Assembly: GCF_034669705.1 (NCBI RefSeq)
Contig: NZ_JAXMOR010000013.1
Coordinates: forward strand, 53,961-117,960
Length of the DNA stretch: 64,000 nucleotides
From: Marinovum sp034669705
GTDB taxonomy: Bacteria > Pseudomonadota > Alphaproteobacteria > Rhodobacterales > Rhodobacteraceae
Direction: 5' to 3'
Below are positions 42,854 through 51,943 of this stretch, in pieces. Position numbers and translations under genes: made by a program. The notes beneath the pieces were generated by a model. That model was given only the letters and a program-made list of their open reading frames with translations. It was not told the DNA's origin and made no database searches. The stretch's first letter is position 1. Each line of letters opens with the position of its first letter.

Positions 42854-44626
42854 ATGACCATGGACCAGATCATTCTCTTCTCGCTCTTCGCGGCGGTCTT
42901 CGGCTTCCTGCTCTGGGGCAAGTTCCGCTACGATGTCGTCGCCTTCACCGCGCTGCTTCTGGGTGTGGTGCTGGGGGTGGTGCCGACCAAGGAAGCGTTT
43001 TCCGGCTTCGGCCATCCCGCGACGCTGATCGTGGCGCTGGTGCTGGTGGTCTCGGCTGGGCTGGTGCGCTCTGGCGCGGTGATGCTGATCACCCGCACGC
43101 TGGTGGACAGTGGCCGGGCGCTGGGCACGCATATTGCCATCATGGGCGGTGTCGGCGCCGTGCTCTCGGGCTTCATGAACAACGTGGCGGCGCTGGCACT
43201 CCTGATGCCGGTCGATATCCAGACCGCGCGCAAGGCCGAGAGATCGCCGGCCAAGTCGCTGATGCCGCTCAGTTTCGCCACCATCCTCGGCGGCATGGTC
43301 ACGCTGATCGGCACGCCGCCCAACATCATCATCGCCTCGATCCGCGGCGAGACCTTCGGCACGCCGTTCAAGATGTTTGATTTCGCCCCGGTCGGCGGCG
43401 TCGCGGCGCTGGCCGGGCTGGCCTTCGTGGCGCTTGTCGGCTGGCGGTTGATCCCGCAGCGCGAGGATGCGCTGTCGAAGGCCCGCGAGCTGGAGCCCTA
43501 TATCGCCGAGCTGACGGTGCCGGCCGAGAACAAGGCGGTGGGCCAGCGGGTGCGCGAGCTGTCGGAGGCGGCGGAGAAGGCCGATGTGGCGATCCTCGGG
43601 CTGATCCGCAACGGCACCCGGCGCTACGGCTCGGTGCTCAACACCCGGATCGAGGCCGGTGACGCTCTGGTGCTGGAGGCGACGCCGGAGGCGCTCGACG
43701 AGTTCCGCACCACGCTCGACCTCGCCTTTTCCGACGACCGGCGTGAGGAATTGCTCAAGGCCGAAAGCGACGGGCTGAGCCTGGTCGAGGTGGTGGTGCC
43801 CGACACCTCGCGGCTCAACGGCAAGACGGTGCAATCGGTCGGCCTGGCCTGGCGGCACCGCACCATCCTGATGGGCATCTCGCGACAGGGCCGGCGGATC
43901 ACCAAGCAGATGCGCCAGACGGTGATCGAGCCGGGCGACATCCTGCTGCTGCTGGCCCCGCGCGAGGCTGCCTCGGTCGTGGCCGACTGGCTCGGCGTGC
44001 TGCCGCTGGCCGACCGTGGGCTGGCGGTGACCGAGAATTCCAAGACCTGGGCCGCGATCGGACTCTTTGCCGGTGCGGTGGCGGCGGCGAGCTTCGGGCT
44101 GGTCTACCTGCCGGTGGCGCTGGGGCTGGTGGTGGTGGCCTATGTGCTGCTCAAGATCCTGCCGTTGTCGGAGCTCTACGACCACATCGAATGGCCGGTT
44201 GTGGTGCTCTTGGGCTCGATGATCCCGCTCGGCGCCGCGCTCGAGACCTCTGGCGGCACCGAGCTGATCGCCGGGGCGCTGGTGGGGCTGACCGAGGGTT
44301 GGCCGGTCTGGGCGGTGCTGACGGTGCTGATGGTGGTGACGATGACGCTGTCGGATGTCCTGAACAACACCGCCACGGCGATCGTCGCGGCACCGGTCGG
44401 CATCCAGATGGCGCAGGCGCTCGAGGTCTCGCCGGATCCGTTCCTGATGTGCGTCGCGGTGGCGGCCTCGGCGGCCTTCCTGACGCCGATCGGGCACAAG
44501 AACAACACGCTGATCCTCGGCCCCGGCGGCTATCGGTTCGGCGATTACTGGCGCATGGGGCTGCCGCTCGAGGTGCTGGTGATCGCGGTCTCGGTGCCGG
44601 CGATCCTGGTGTTCTGGCCGTTGTAA
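42854..44626 (+). CDS. SLC13-family permease with two TrkA-C domains
   Basis: 590 residues from the ATG at 42854 (GGAGGCAGCTTCA ahead). Eleven or twelve membrane helices in two blocks (about 1-195 and 395-590) with MNNVAALALLMP and NNTATAIVAAPVGIQMA, the paired Asn-containing motifs of the ArsB/DASS type. Between them lie two RCK_C (TrkA-C) domains (about 215-290 and 300-385). It probably carries an anion or dicarboxylate; the RCK_C pair suggests gating by a ligand. No regulator is next to it apart from the RpiR gene, which converges. Confidence 0.88.
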   Translation: MTMDQIILFSLFAAVFGFLLWGKFRYDVVAFTALLLGVVLGVVPTKEAFSGFGHPATLIVALVLVVSAGLVRSGAVMLITRTLVDSGRALGTHIAIMGGVGAVLSGFMNNVAALALLMPVDIQTARKAERSPAKSLMPLSFATILGGMVTLIGTPPNIIIASIRGETFGTPFKMFDFAPVGGVAALAGLAFVALVGWRLIPQREDALSKARELEPYIAELTVPAENKAVGQRVRELSEAAEKADVAILGLIRNGTRRYGSVLNTRIEAGDALVLEATPEALDEFRTTLDLAFSDDRREELLKAESDGLSLVEVVVPDTSRLNGKTVQSVGLAWRHRTILMGISRQGRRITKQMRQTVIEPGDILLLLAPREAASVVADWLGVLPLADRGLAVTENSKTWAAIGLFAGAVAAASFGLVYLPVALGLVVVAYVLLKILPLSELYDHIEWPVVVLLGSMIPLGAALETSGGTELIAGALVGLTEGWPVWAVLTVLMVVTMTLSDVLNNTATAIVAAPVGIQMAQALEVSPDPFLMCVAVAASAAFLTPIGHKNNTLILGPGGYRFGDYWRMGLPLEVLVIAVSVPAILVFWPL

Positions 44627-44803
44627 GGCTTCATGCGGAACGCCAAGCGGTCTGCGTTGGTGCCCGAGGTCGTAGGGGCCACGGGTCGCAACGGCGTCTT
44701 GATCGGCGCTGGCGGATGGCCGTCCGGCGCAGGCTGACGTCAGTGTTCGTCCCAGAGCTGGGTTGGGCTCTCACTGATGGCGGAGGAAAAATCTTGTCGC
44801 AGG

Positions 44804-45661
44804 TCACACCTCCCCCAGCCTCTCGTTCGCCTCGTCGATCTCGCGCAGCCGGCGGCGCCCCTCGCGGCCGGCCTTCAGCGTGGTGCTGGTCACAATCTGG
44901 TGGCAGAGCGAGAACACAGCGGCGTGGTTGAACTGCGGGCTGGTGGTCTCGATCCGGCAGCGGAAGTGCCAGGCGGCGCGCGGGTCGGAGCTCATGCCGT
45001 CGTCGCTGATCAGCAGCGTCGAGGTGCCGATCCGGGTCAACTCCTCCAGCAGCGGCTCGGTATTGGCGGCGCGGCGGCGCAGCGCGGTCAGGATCACCAG
45101 GTCGTCGCCGGTCATCTCGGCGGTGTATTCGCCGAGGCTCTCGCCGGCCTGTGGCAGCACCGTGGCCGAGGGGATCACCTTGAGCAGTTGCCAGTAGAGA
45201 TAGTCGGCAAAGACACGGCTGATCCGGTAGCCGATCAGCCAGACCCGACGCGCGCCGAGGATGGCTTCGGCCAGGGCCTCGAGATCGGCAGGTGTGATCC
45301 GCTCGAAGGTGGCCGCGACGTTGCCCATCTCCTCCTGCAGCGCCCGGGTCAGCGGGTCCTCTACGGCCATGTCCTCGGCATGGGCGAGGAAATGGCGGGA
45401 GCCGGTCTGGCGTTCCTCTCGGGCGGCGCGGCGGGCGGCATCGTAGTTGGCAAAGCCGATGCGGCGGACGAACCGCGACACCGTGGCCTTGGAGACACCG
45501 CTGAGCCGCGCGAGCTCCTGCGCGTCGTAGGAGGCAAGGTCGCCGGGGAAATCGAGCAGGAAGGTGCCAAGCCGGCGTTCGGCCCGATGCAACTCTGGCA
45601 GAACCGAGCGGATGCGGGGCAGGAAGCCCTTTTCGGGCGCGTCGTGAAACTGCGGTTCCAT
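44804..45661 (-). CDS. RpiR/MurR-family regulator with SIS domain
   Basis: 285 residues from the ATG at 45661; the open frame extends upstream but enters the operator region. N-terminal HTH_6 (about 20-95) with SYDAQELARLSGVSKATVSRFVRRIGF, the recognition helix around SKATVSRFV. C-terminal SIS domain (about 120-255) with VWLIGYRISRVFADYLYWQL, which in relatives binds sugar phosphates. It diverges from tctC with three matching palindromes at 45805-45889 between, so it is the likely regulator of the first TTT cluster. Confidence 0.88.
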   Translation of the reverse strand: MEPQFHDAPEKGFLPRIRSVLPELHRAERRLGTFLLDFPGDLASYDAQELARLSGVSKATVSRFVRRIGFANYDAARRAAREERQTGSRHFLAHAEDMAVEDPLTRALQEEMGNVAATFERITPADLEALAEAILGARRVWLIGYRISRVFADYLYWQLLKVIPSATVLPQAGESLGEYTAEMTGDDLVILTALRRRAANTEPLLEELTRIGTSTLLISDDGMSSDPRAAWHFRCRIETTSPQFNHAAVFSLCHQIVTSTTLKAGREGRRRLREIDEANERLGEV

Positions 45662-45804
45662 ATCGTCAATCTGCGACGGGACGGGCGGCAGCGCAATCCC
45701 GCGGCGGTGATTCGCCAAGGGTCCGCGGTGTTTTGGTTGGTTTCGGGACACATGCCGTGCAAGATTTCACAGCAGGTGCGCCCCGCAACGCCCGGAAAAT
45801 ACGC

Positions 45805-45818
45805 GAAACCATGGTTTC
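45805..45818. promoter_or_regulatory. Palindrome 1 of three phased operator sites
   Basis: Perfect palindrome GAAACCATGGTTTC, i.e. GAAAC-N4-GTTTC. Its centre is 31 bp from that of palindrome 2. It lies in the 250-bp gap between the divergent RpiR-type gene and the first tctC. Confidence 0.7.
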
Positions 45819-45835
45819 ATACGCAGCTTGCAACT

Positions 45836-45849
45836 GAAACCTCAGTTTC
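45836..45849. promoter_or_regulatory. Palindrome 2 of three phased operator sites
   Basis: GAAACCTCAGTTTC: same GAAAC-N4-GTTTC arms as palindrome 1. The centre-to-centre distances (31 and then 40 bp, roughly three and four helical turns) place all three sites on one face of DNA. Confidence 0.7.
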
Positions 45850-45875
45850 TTTTCTTTGTGAACTCGAAGTTCTGT

Positions 45876-45889
45876 GGAACCATGATTTC
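45876..45889. promoter_or_regulatory. Palindrome 3 of three phased operator sites
   Basis: GGAACCATGATTTC, differing from palindrome 1 by two bases (G for A in position 2, A for G in position 10). It lies 22 bp before the first tctC ATG, so binding here would obstruct initiation or elongation. Confidence 0.6.
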
Positions 45890-45911
45890 GTCGCAAACAT
45901 GGAGACGCCAC

Positions 45912-46874
45912 ATGAACCGCCGCATGCTTCTTACCGCCACCGCCCTCACGCTCAGCGCGCTCACCCTGCCTGCCCTGGCAGACACCGCCTGGCCCGAACG
46001 GCCGGTGCGCATCCTCGTGTCCTTCCCGCCCGGCGGCTCCTCGGACCTCGTGGCGCGGCTCTTGTCAGAGAAGCTCTCGGCCAGCCTCGGCCAGCAGTTC
46101 GTGGTCGAAAACAAGCCCGGCGCGGCCGGCACCGTCGCCGCCTCGGCCCTGCAGCAGGCAGCGCCCGATGGCTACACGCTGATGCTGTCGAACCTGACGC
46201 CCTTCAACGTGGCCCCAGTGCGCTATCCCGACACGCCCTATGACCCGATCGCCGATTTCGACCACATCACCTATGTCGGCACGGTGCACCTTGGCCTCTT
46301 TGCCACGCCTGACAGCGGCGCCGGCGACCTTGCCGGCTTCATCGAGATGGCCAAGGCTGAGCCGGGCAAGTACGAATACGGCAGCTCCGGCGTCGGTTCC
46401 TGGGGCCATATCATCGCCGAGCAGTTTCAGAACGAGACCGACGCCGAGCTGTTCCACATTCCCTACAAGGGCTCCGGCCCGATGCGGCTCGACTTCATGG
46501 CCGGCGTGGTGCCGACGATCTTTGATGCCGTGCCGCAGAACCTGCCGGCGGTCGAGGATGGCACGGCAATCCCGCTTGCCGTTTCGGCGCCTGAGCGGAT
46601 CGACACCCTGCCCGATGTGCCCACCTTCCGCGAGATGGGCTATGACATTCTGGCCGAGAACTGGCTTGGCGTGAGCGCCCCGGCAGGCGTGTCGGAAGAC
46701 ATCAAACTCACGCTCGACGCGGCGCTGACCGAGGCGATGGCGCTCGAGGAGGTTCAGGCGCAATTCGACAGCTGGGGGCTGATCCGCGCCCCCAAGACCT
46801 CCGAGGCTTTCGCGACCTATGTCGCCGACCAGCTGACCCAATGGACCCCGCTGGTCAAGGCAGCGACGCAATGA
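45912..46874 (+). CDS. TTT transporter binding protein TctC, cluster 1
   Basis: 320 residues from the ATG at 45912 (GGAGA seven bases ahead); earlier in-frame Mets lie over the operator palindromes. Signal peptide to about residue 23 (ALA before DTAWPER). Bug/TctC family: WPERPVRILVSFPPGGSSDLVAR, the QQFVVENKPGAAGTVAA loop and a GSGPMRLDFMAGVVPTIFDA helix. It captures an organic acid in the periplasm for TctA/TctB. The substrate cannot be read from sequence. Stop overlaps the next gene (ATGA). Confidence 0.9.
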   Translation: MNRRMLLTATALTLSALTLPALADTAWPERPVRILVSFPPGGSSDLVARLLSEKLSASLGQQFVVENKPGAAGTVAASALQQAAPDGYTLMLSNLTPFNVAPVRYPDTPYDPIADFDHITYVGTVHLGLFATPDSGAGDLAGFIEMAKAEPGKYEYGSSGVGSWGHIIAEQFQNETDAELFHIPYKGSGPMRLDFMAGVVPTIFDAVPQNLPAVEDGTAIPLAVSAPERIDTLPDVPTFREMGYDILAENWLGVSAPAGVSEDIKLTLDAALTEAMALEEVQAQFDSWGLIRAPKTSEAFATYVADQLTQWTPLVKAATQ

Positions 46875-47809
46875 GCGCGCTGCCGAAGATCGCGGTGTTC
46901 TTCGTCGGCGAACTGTACGACGATGGGTTCAACCAGGCCGCTCTCGATGGCGCCGAACGCGCGGCGCGCGAGGGCAAGGCCGATATCTCGGTGATCTCCG
47001 GCGTGCGTTACGATCAGGATGTCATCCGCGCGCGGCTGGCCGAGGTGGTGCCAGAGGTCGACGGGCTGGTGTTCATCGGCGGTCAGGGCAATATCACCAC
47101 GCCGGAGGCCGCCGCCGCCCATCCCGACATGCGTTTCGCCATCGTGCAGGGCCAGAAGACCGGCCCGAACCTCGCCAGCTATGACGTGCGTCAGGAAGAC
47201 TCGGCCTTTCTCGCCGGGGTGCTTGCGGCGCATGTCACCCGGAGCGGCACGGTCGGTCACCTCTCCGGCCACCGTGTGCGGCCGGGGCTGAAGGGGCGCG
47301 CGGCTTTCGTCGCCGGGGCGCGCCATGCCAACCCGGAGATCAGCGTGCTCACCGGATTCTGCGGCACCCAAGATGACAACGCGGTGACGCGCGCCTGGGC
47401 CGCGGCCGAGATCGAGGCCGGGGCGGATGTGATCTTTACCATGCTGAACGGCGCCCGGCGCGGCGCGGTCGAGGCCTGCCGCGACGGCGGGGCCCGCCAG
47501 ATCGGCAATGCGCTCGACTGGGTGGCCAAGGATCCGCAGGTCTTTATCGCCTCGGCGCTGGCGCGGATCGACCTCGGGGTCGAACGGGCGGTGGCCGATA
47601 TCGTGGCAGGCCGCACCCCCGAGAGCATCGTGGAGTTCGGTCTGGCCCAAGGCGACGTCGTCTCGCTGCGGCTGGGCGACGACGTGCCAGAGCCCGCGCG
47701 CGCAGCGGTGGCCGAGGCAGCCGAGGCGCTCAGGCAGGGGGCGCTGACCATCCCGGACAGCTATGATGGCCCGGAATTCCAGCTCGAAGATGTCTCATGC
47801 GCCGGCTGA
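46871..47809 (+). CDS. BMP-family binding-protein homologue without signal peptide
   Basis: 312 residues. It has the BMP/PnrA (basic membrane protein) fold: IAVFFVGELYDDGFNQAALDGA, then FIGGQGNITTPEAA, MRFAIVQGQKTGPNLASYDVRQEDSAFLAG and ADVIFTMLNGARRG. BMP proteins normally bind nucleosides or purines in the periplasm for an ABC transporter, but this one begins at once with the first beta strand and has no signal peptide or lipobox. ATGA overlap with tctC and a 13-bp overlap with tctB tie it to the TTT operon. A cytoplasmic sensor or a second ligand-binding partner is conceivable; not established. Confidence 0.85.
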   Translation: MSALPKIAVFFVGELYDDGFNQAALDGAERAAREGKADISVISGVRYDQDVIRARLAEVVPEVDGLVFIGGQGNITTPEAAAAHPDMRFAIVQGQKTGPNLASYDVRQEDSAFLAGVLAAHVTRSGTVGHLSGHRVRPGLKGRAAFVAGARHANPEISVLTGFCGTQDDNAVTRAWAAAEIEAGADVIFTMLNGARRGAVEACRDGGARQIGNALDWVAKDPQVFIASALARIDLGVERAVADIVAGRTPESIVEFGLAQGDVVSLRLGDDVPEPARAAVAEAAEALRQGALTIPDSYDGPEFQLEDVSCAG

Positions 47810-48237
47810 TCGCCCATATCGGCCCGCTCCTGATGCTGGGGGCGGGGCTCGCCTTTGCCCTCGGCGCGATGCTCACGCTCGAGCTGGGCTCGTTTCGCCG
47901 CATGGGGCCCGGCGCCTTCCCGCTTCTGGTGGGCGGGCTGCTCTGCCTGCTGGCGCTGATCGGACTGGTGCAGAGCCTGCGCCAGCCCCTGCCCCTCGAC
48001 CGGCCCGACCCGATGGCGGTGCTCGGCGTGGTGGGCGGCGTCGCGGCTTTTGCCTTCCTCACCCCGCTGACCGGCGTGCTGCCGGCCACGGCCGCCGCCG
48101 TGCTGGCGACCGGTGCGGTCATTCCCGGCTTCGGCCTGCCACAACGGCTGGCGCTGGCCTTGGGCGTGGCGCTCGCTGTCTGGCTGATCTTCGTGCTCGG
48201 CCTCGGCATTCCCTTCATCGCGATCAAGGGGCTCTGA
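47797..48237 (+). CDS. TTT transporter small membrane subunit TctB, cluster 1
   Basis: 146 residues with four hydrophobic helices, the length and pattern of TctB: the RRMGPGAFPLLVGGLLCLLA segment is typical of the family. Overlaps the BMP-like gene by 13 bp and ends just before tctA. It is required with TctA for H+- or Na+-coupled uptake. Confidence 0.85.
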   Translation: MRRLIAHIGPLLMLGAGLAFALGAMLTLELGSFRRMGPGAFPLLVGGLLCLLALIGLVQSLRQPLPLDRPDPMAVLGVVGGVAAFAFLTPLTGVLPATAAAVLATGAVIPGFGLPQRLALALGVALAVWLIFVLGLGIPFIAIKGL

Positions 48238-48238
48238 C

Positions 48239-49750
48239 ATGGACCTTCTGGCCAATCTCTCGCTCGGACTTGCCACGGCAGCCACGGCGCAGAACCTGAT
48301 GTTCTGCTTCGTCGGCGTTTTTCTCGGCACCTTCATCGGCGTCCTGCCCGGTGTCGGGCCACTGGCCGCGGTGGCGATGCTGCTGCCGGTCTCCTTCTAT
48401 TTGCCGCCCGAAACCGCGCTGGTGATGCTGGCCGGGGTCTATTACGGCGCGGAGTACGGCGGCTCGATCGCCTCGATCCTGCTCAACATCCCCGGCACCC
48501 CCTCGGCCTCGGTGACCTGTCTCGACGGCTACCCGATGGCGCAGCAGGGCCGCGCCGGGGTGGCGCTCTTTGCCACCGCCATGGCCTCGATGTTCGGCGC
48601 ACTCTTCGGCGTGGTGGTCATGGTGCTGCTGTCGCCGCGGATGGCCGAGTTCGCGCTGCTGTTCCAGCCGGCCGAGTATTTCGCGGTGATGGTGCTGGGG
48701 CTGGTCGCCGCCTCGGTGGTCAATTCCAGCGGCGCGGTGCGCGGCCTGATGATGGTCTGCCTCGGCATCCTGCTGGGCACCGTCGGCGTCGACGTGAACT
48801 CCGGCGAGACGCGCTTTACCGGCGGCTTCCAGGAGCTGCGCGACGGGGTCTCTCTGGTGGTGGTCGCCATGGGGCTTTTCGGCATCTCAGAGGTCATGGT
48901 CTCGCTGCGCGGCGCAACCCAGAGCTATGCCGGGGCGGGCCTTGCCGGCAGCATGTTTCCCACCGCGCGCGAATGGCTGCGCTGCCTGATGCCGGCGCTC
49001 AGGGGCTCGGCCATCGGCAGCTTCTTCGGCACCCTGCCCGGCACCGGCCAGACGGTGGCAAGTTTCGTGGGCTACGCGCTGGAGAAACGCGTCAACAAAC
49101 GCGGCGCGAGCTTCGGCACCGGGGCCATCGAAGGCGTGGTTGTGCCGGAATCGGCCAATAACGCCGCCGCTCAGACTGCCTTCATCCCGACGCTGACGCT
49201 TGGCATTCCCGGCTCGACCACCATGGCGCTGATGCTGGGGGCGCTGATGATCCACGGCATCACCCCGGGGCCCCGGCTGATCTCGGAGCATCCCGAGCTG
49301 TTCTGGGGGCTCGTCGTCAGCTTTGTCTTCGGCAATATCTTCCTGCTGATCCTCAACATCCCGCTGATCGGCCTCTGGGTGCGGATCCTGCGGGTGCCGC
49401 ATCACTACCTCTACCCGACGGTGATCGTGCTGATCTGTGTCGGCGTCTTCAGCATCTCGAACTCGCTCACCGATGTCTGGACGACGCTGGTCTTCGGGGT
49501 GATCGGCTATGTCCTGCGGATGCTGCGGTTCGAGCCGGCGCCGCTGCTGATCGGCTTCGTGCTGGGGCCGATGATGGAGGAGTTCTTTCGCCGCGCCATG
49601 CTGCTCTCGCGGGGCGACCCCAGCGTCTTTCTCACCCGCCCCGGCAGCGCGGCCCTGCTGGGCGTCGCCCTCCTGCTGTTGCTGGCCACCGCCCTGCCCT
49701 GGCGCGCGTGGCTGGCGGCCGTACCCTGGGCGCGGCGACGCGGGGCCTGA
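48239..49750 (+). CDS. TTT transporter large membrane subunit TctA, cluster 1
   Basis: 503 residues, about twelve hydrophobic helices. TctA signatures: GTFIGVLPGVGPLAAVAMLLP near the N-terminus, YYGAEYGGSIASILLNIPGTP and the second-half repeat FGTLPGTGQTVASFVGYALEK plus TAFIPTLTLGIPGSTTMALMLGAL. It forms the translocation pathway. A stop codon at 49748-49750 ends the operon; the next 210 bp to the tRNA hold no gene. Confidence 0.92.
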   Translation: MDLLANLSLGLATAATAQNLMFCFVGVFLGTFIGVLPGVGPLAAVAMLLPVSFYLPPETALVMLAGVYYGAEYGGSIASILLNIPGTPSASVTCLDGYPMAQQGRAGVALFATAMASMFGALFGVVVMVLLSPRMAEFALLFQPAEYFAVMVLGLVAASVVNSSGAVRGLMMVCLGILLGTVGVDVNSGETRFTGGFQELRDGVSLVVVAMGLFGISEVMVSLRGATQSYAGAGLAGSMFPTAREWLRCLMPALRGSAIGSFFGTLPGTGQTVASFVGYALEKRVNKRGASFGTGAIEGVVVPESANNAAAQTAFIPTLTLGIPGSTTMALMLGALMIHGITPGPRLISEHPELFWGLVVSFVFGNIFLLILNIPLIGLWVRILRVPHHYLYPTVIVLICVGVFSISNSLTDVWTTLVFGVIGYVLRMLRFEPAPLLIGFVLGPMMEEFFRRAMLLSRGDPSVFLTRPGSAALLGVALLLLLATALPWRAWLAAVPWARRRGA

Positions 49751-49964
49751 GCGAAGGCGGTGTTGGCGGTGCCTGTCCCGGCGCCGCTTTGGCCGTCGTC
49801 GACGCGGCCTTTCTCGCAATGCGCCGTGTGGATCACGACCTTGGGTCTCGGGCATGCAGCCAAGCGATCGATCTCTGGGTGGCACCGGGGCCCCGGCATC
49901 ATTTCGAGCGTTTACGCTTGCAGGACATTTCCAGATCCGCTATCCGGCAGATCACCACCAAGGC

Positions 49965-50038
49965 GGCGAGTTGGCGGAGTGGTGACGCAGCGGATTGCAA
50001 ATCCGTGTACACCGGTTCGATTCCGGTACTCGCCTCCA
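49965..50038 (+). tRNA. tRNA-Cys (anticodon GCA)
   Basis: Acceptor arms GGCGAGT (49965-49971) and ACTCGCC (50028-50034) pair fully; discriminator T and CCA (50036-50038) are encoded. Anticodon loop TTGCAAA (49995-50001) has GCA at 49997-49999. The T-arm has the usual CCGG-TTCGATT-CCGG. No integrase or attachment-like direct repeat was seen beside it. Confidence 0.95.
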
Positions 50039-50118
50039 TAAAACGCTGAACCCCGGTCAATGTCGCACAGCGTGGCGGCCCTGACTGATCAACGTCGGAC
50101 GCGACCCGTCCGACCCGT

Positions 50119-51030
50119 TCACAAACGCCACCCTTCGATCGTCCGTTGTGTCCCTTCCTGCAGGGACACCCCCTGCCAGTCGCCCAGCAGCGACCGCAAC
50201 GGCGCGTTGTCCAACCCTTCCGGAGCCGCGCGCTCACCCGATGCGGCGCTGACCTGCGCTTCCGGCTCATAGACCCGGATGGCCTCAAGCACCTCCTCGA
50301 CCGACCGCACCTCGGTCGTCAGATCGCTGACCACTGCGCTATCATTCTCGGCCGCCAGGCAGCGCAAGAAGATCTCGATCACCTCATCCACATGCTGAAA
50401 GCACATGTGGCCCGAGAACGGGAGCTCGTAGCGTTCGCCTTGCGCCGCCGCGCGCATGGCGAGGCTGATCGCGGCGGTCTCGCCGTCGATGCGGCCGGGG
50501 CCGTAGACCACGTTGGGGCGCAGGCCGATCGACGGCACGCCGTGATCCATCAGGTAGACCTTGGAGATGTCCTCGCAGGCCGCCTTGTAGACGCCGTAGA
50601 GGTTCGCCGGGCAGTTCAGCGCCCCGCGCGGCCGGGCGGCGAGAGAGCTGGTGTAGACGATGCGCCTGATGCCAGCCTCGCGAGCGGCTTCCAGCATGTT
50701 GAGGTGGCCCAGCACGTTGACCTCGGCGCCAAGGACCGGGTCCTTCCGGCAGGACGGGATGACCAGGGCGGCGAGGTGCACGATGGCGGCGATGTCATGT
50801 TTGCGCACGGTCGCCAATACCGACCCGACCTCACGGATATCGGCCTGGACATAGGTCGCTCCGGCGATGCGCTGGACCTCGGACGGCAGGTGCAGGTCGC
50901 TGACGATCACGCGCACCCCCTGCTTTCCCAAGGCAGCGGTCAGCGCACGGCCGAGGAAGCCGGCGCCGCCGGTGACCAGCACCGGTCCGATCGAGGGGGA
51001 GAGGCGGAACGCCTGAGCCGCGCCGCTCAT
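50119..51030 (-). CDS. NAD-dependent epimerase/dehydratase
   Basis: 303 residues; ATG at 51030 overlaps the SDR stop (ATGA). Extended SDR fold: GPVLVTGGAGFLGRALTAAL at the N-terminus, the DxxD-type AALVIPSCRKDP region, catalytic YxxxK as YGVYKAACE with the preceding Ser in YTSSLAARP. It probably oxidises or epimerises a hydroxylated acid or sugar. Translationally coupled to an SDR gene and adjacent to a TTT transporter, so it likely belongs to the catabolism of the imported acid. Confidence 0.85.
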   Translation of the reverse strand: MSGAAQAFRLSPSIGPVLVTGGAGFLGRALTAALGKQGVRVIVSDLHLPSEVQRIAGATYVQADIREVGSVLATVRKHDIAAIVHLAALVIPSCRKDPVLGAEVNVLGHLNMLEAAREAGIRRIVYTSSLAARPRGALNCPANLYGVYKAACEDISKVYLMDHGVPSIGLRPNVVYGPGRIDGETAAISLAMRAAAQGERYELPFSGHMCFQHVDEVIEIFLRCLAAENDSAVVSDLTTEVRSVEEVLEAIRVYEPEAQVSAASGERAAPEGLDNAPLRSLLGDWQGVSLQEGTQRTIEGWRL

Positions 51031-51794
51031 GACGACATGCCCTGACCGCCGTTCACGTCCATCAGTTGGCCGGTGATGAAGCCGGCCTCGTCGGCGGCGA
51101 AGAAGGCCACCGCTGCGGCCACATCCTCGACCCGGCCGGCGCGACGCACGGGAATGGCGTTCAGCACCGCCTGTTGTTCTGCGTCGCTCATCCTCTCCTT
51201 CAGCAAGCCGATCACCCGCGGGGTGTGGATCGCGCCCGGGCAAACCGCGTTGCAGGTGATGCCGTGCGGCCCGAACTCCTGAGCGAGCTGCAGGGTCATG
51301 GATTGCACCGCGCCCTTGGCGGCGACGTAGTTGGCGCCGGTGAACAGGCTGCCGTAGCGCCCGGCCTTCGAGCCGAGGTTGACGATCCGGCCGTAGCCGC
51401 GCGCGATCATGCCGGGCAGGACGCCGCGGATGGTGCGGACCGTTGCCGTGACGTTCAGCCCCATCACCCGCTCCCAGTCCGCGTCGCTTTCTTCAAGGAA
51501 GTCGCGCGGCGTGTGCAGCGAGCCGCCGACATTGTTCACCAGGATGTCGAAGTGAAAACCTTCGGCTTCGAGCTCGGCGAGTGTCGCCGCAAGCGCCGCG
51601 CCGTCCATCATGTCGACCTGGCGGAAGGTGATCCCTTCCATCCCCGGCTCGGCCGCAGCGCGCGCGAGGGCTTCGGCGTCGCGGTCGAACACCACCGGGC
51701 GCGCGCCCTCCTGCGCCAGTCGGGCGGCGACCGCCTTGCCCAGCCCTTCGGCTCCGCCGGTGACCAAGGCCACCCTCCCCTTCATGCGCCCCAT
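51027..51794 (-). CDS. Classical SDR dehydrogenase (FabG-like)
   Basis: 255 residues. Rossmann motif TGGAEGLGKAVA, NNVGG, the catalytic Ser/Tyr/Lys region VNLGSKAGRYGSLF and YVAAK, and PG motif VCPGAIHTP. Classical SDR reductases or dehydrogenases oxidise a secondary alcohol with NAD(P). It pairs with the epimerase-type gene downstream and diverges from tctC of cluster 2. GAGGAGAGAGAC precedes the ATG. Confidence 0.9.
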   Translation of the reverse strand: MGRMKGRVALVTGGAEGLGKAVAARLAQEGARPVVFDRDAEALARAAAEPGMEGITFRQVDMMDGAALAATLAELEAEGFHFDILVNNVGGSLHTPRDFLEESDADWERVMGLNVTATVRTIRGVLPGMIARGYGRIVNLGSKAGRYGSLFTGANYVAAKGAVQSMTLQLAQEFGPHGITCNAVCPGAIHTPRVIGLLKERMSDAEQQAVLNAIPVRRAGRVEDVAAAVAFFAADEAGFITGQLMDVNGGQGMSS

Positions 51795-51846
51795 GTCTCT
51801 CTCCTCCGACAGGTTGGACCGTGCAAAATTGCTGCTTGCTTATTCC

Positions 51847-51863
51847 ATTATATCCAACATAAT
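51847..51863. promoter_or_regulatory. AT-rich inverted repeat between SDR and tctC, cluster 2
   Basis: ATTAT (51847-51851) and ATAAT (51859-51863) with seven bases between, in the gap of divergent SDR and tctC genes. The AT-richness stands out in this genome. An IclR operator is possible; evidence is weak. Confidence 0.3.
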
Positions 51864-51943
51864 CCCGTTATACAAAACTAACTGGCGCCGTAAAGAGGAG
51901 TTGCGCGTGCCGGTCTGACAGGAAAAAACTCTGGGAGGAGACC

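Noticed and set aside
49965..50038. tRNA-Cys as the edge of an integrated island
   Set aside because: No integrase gene, no repeat of the tRNA 3' end and no change of composition at that point.
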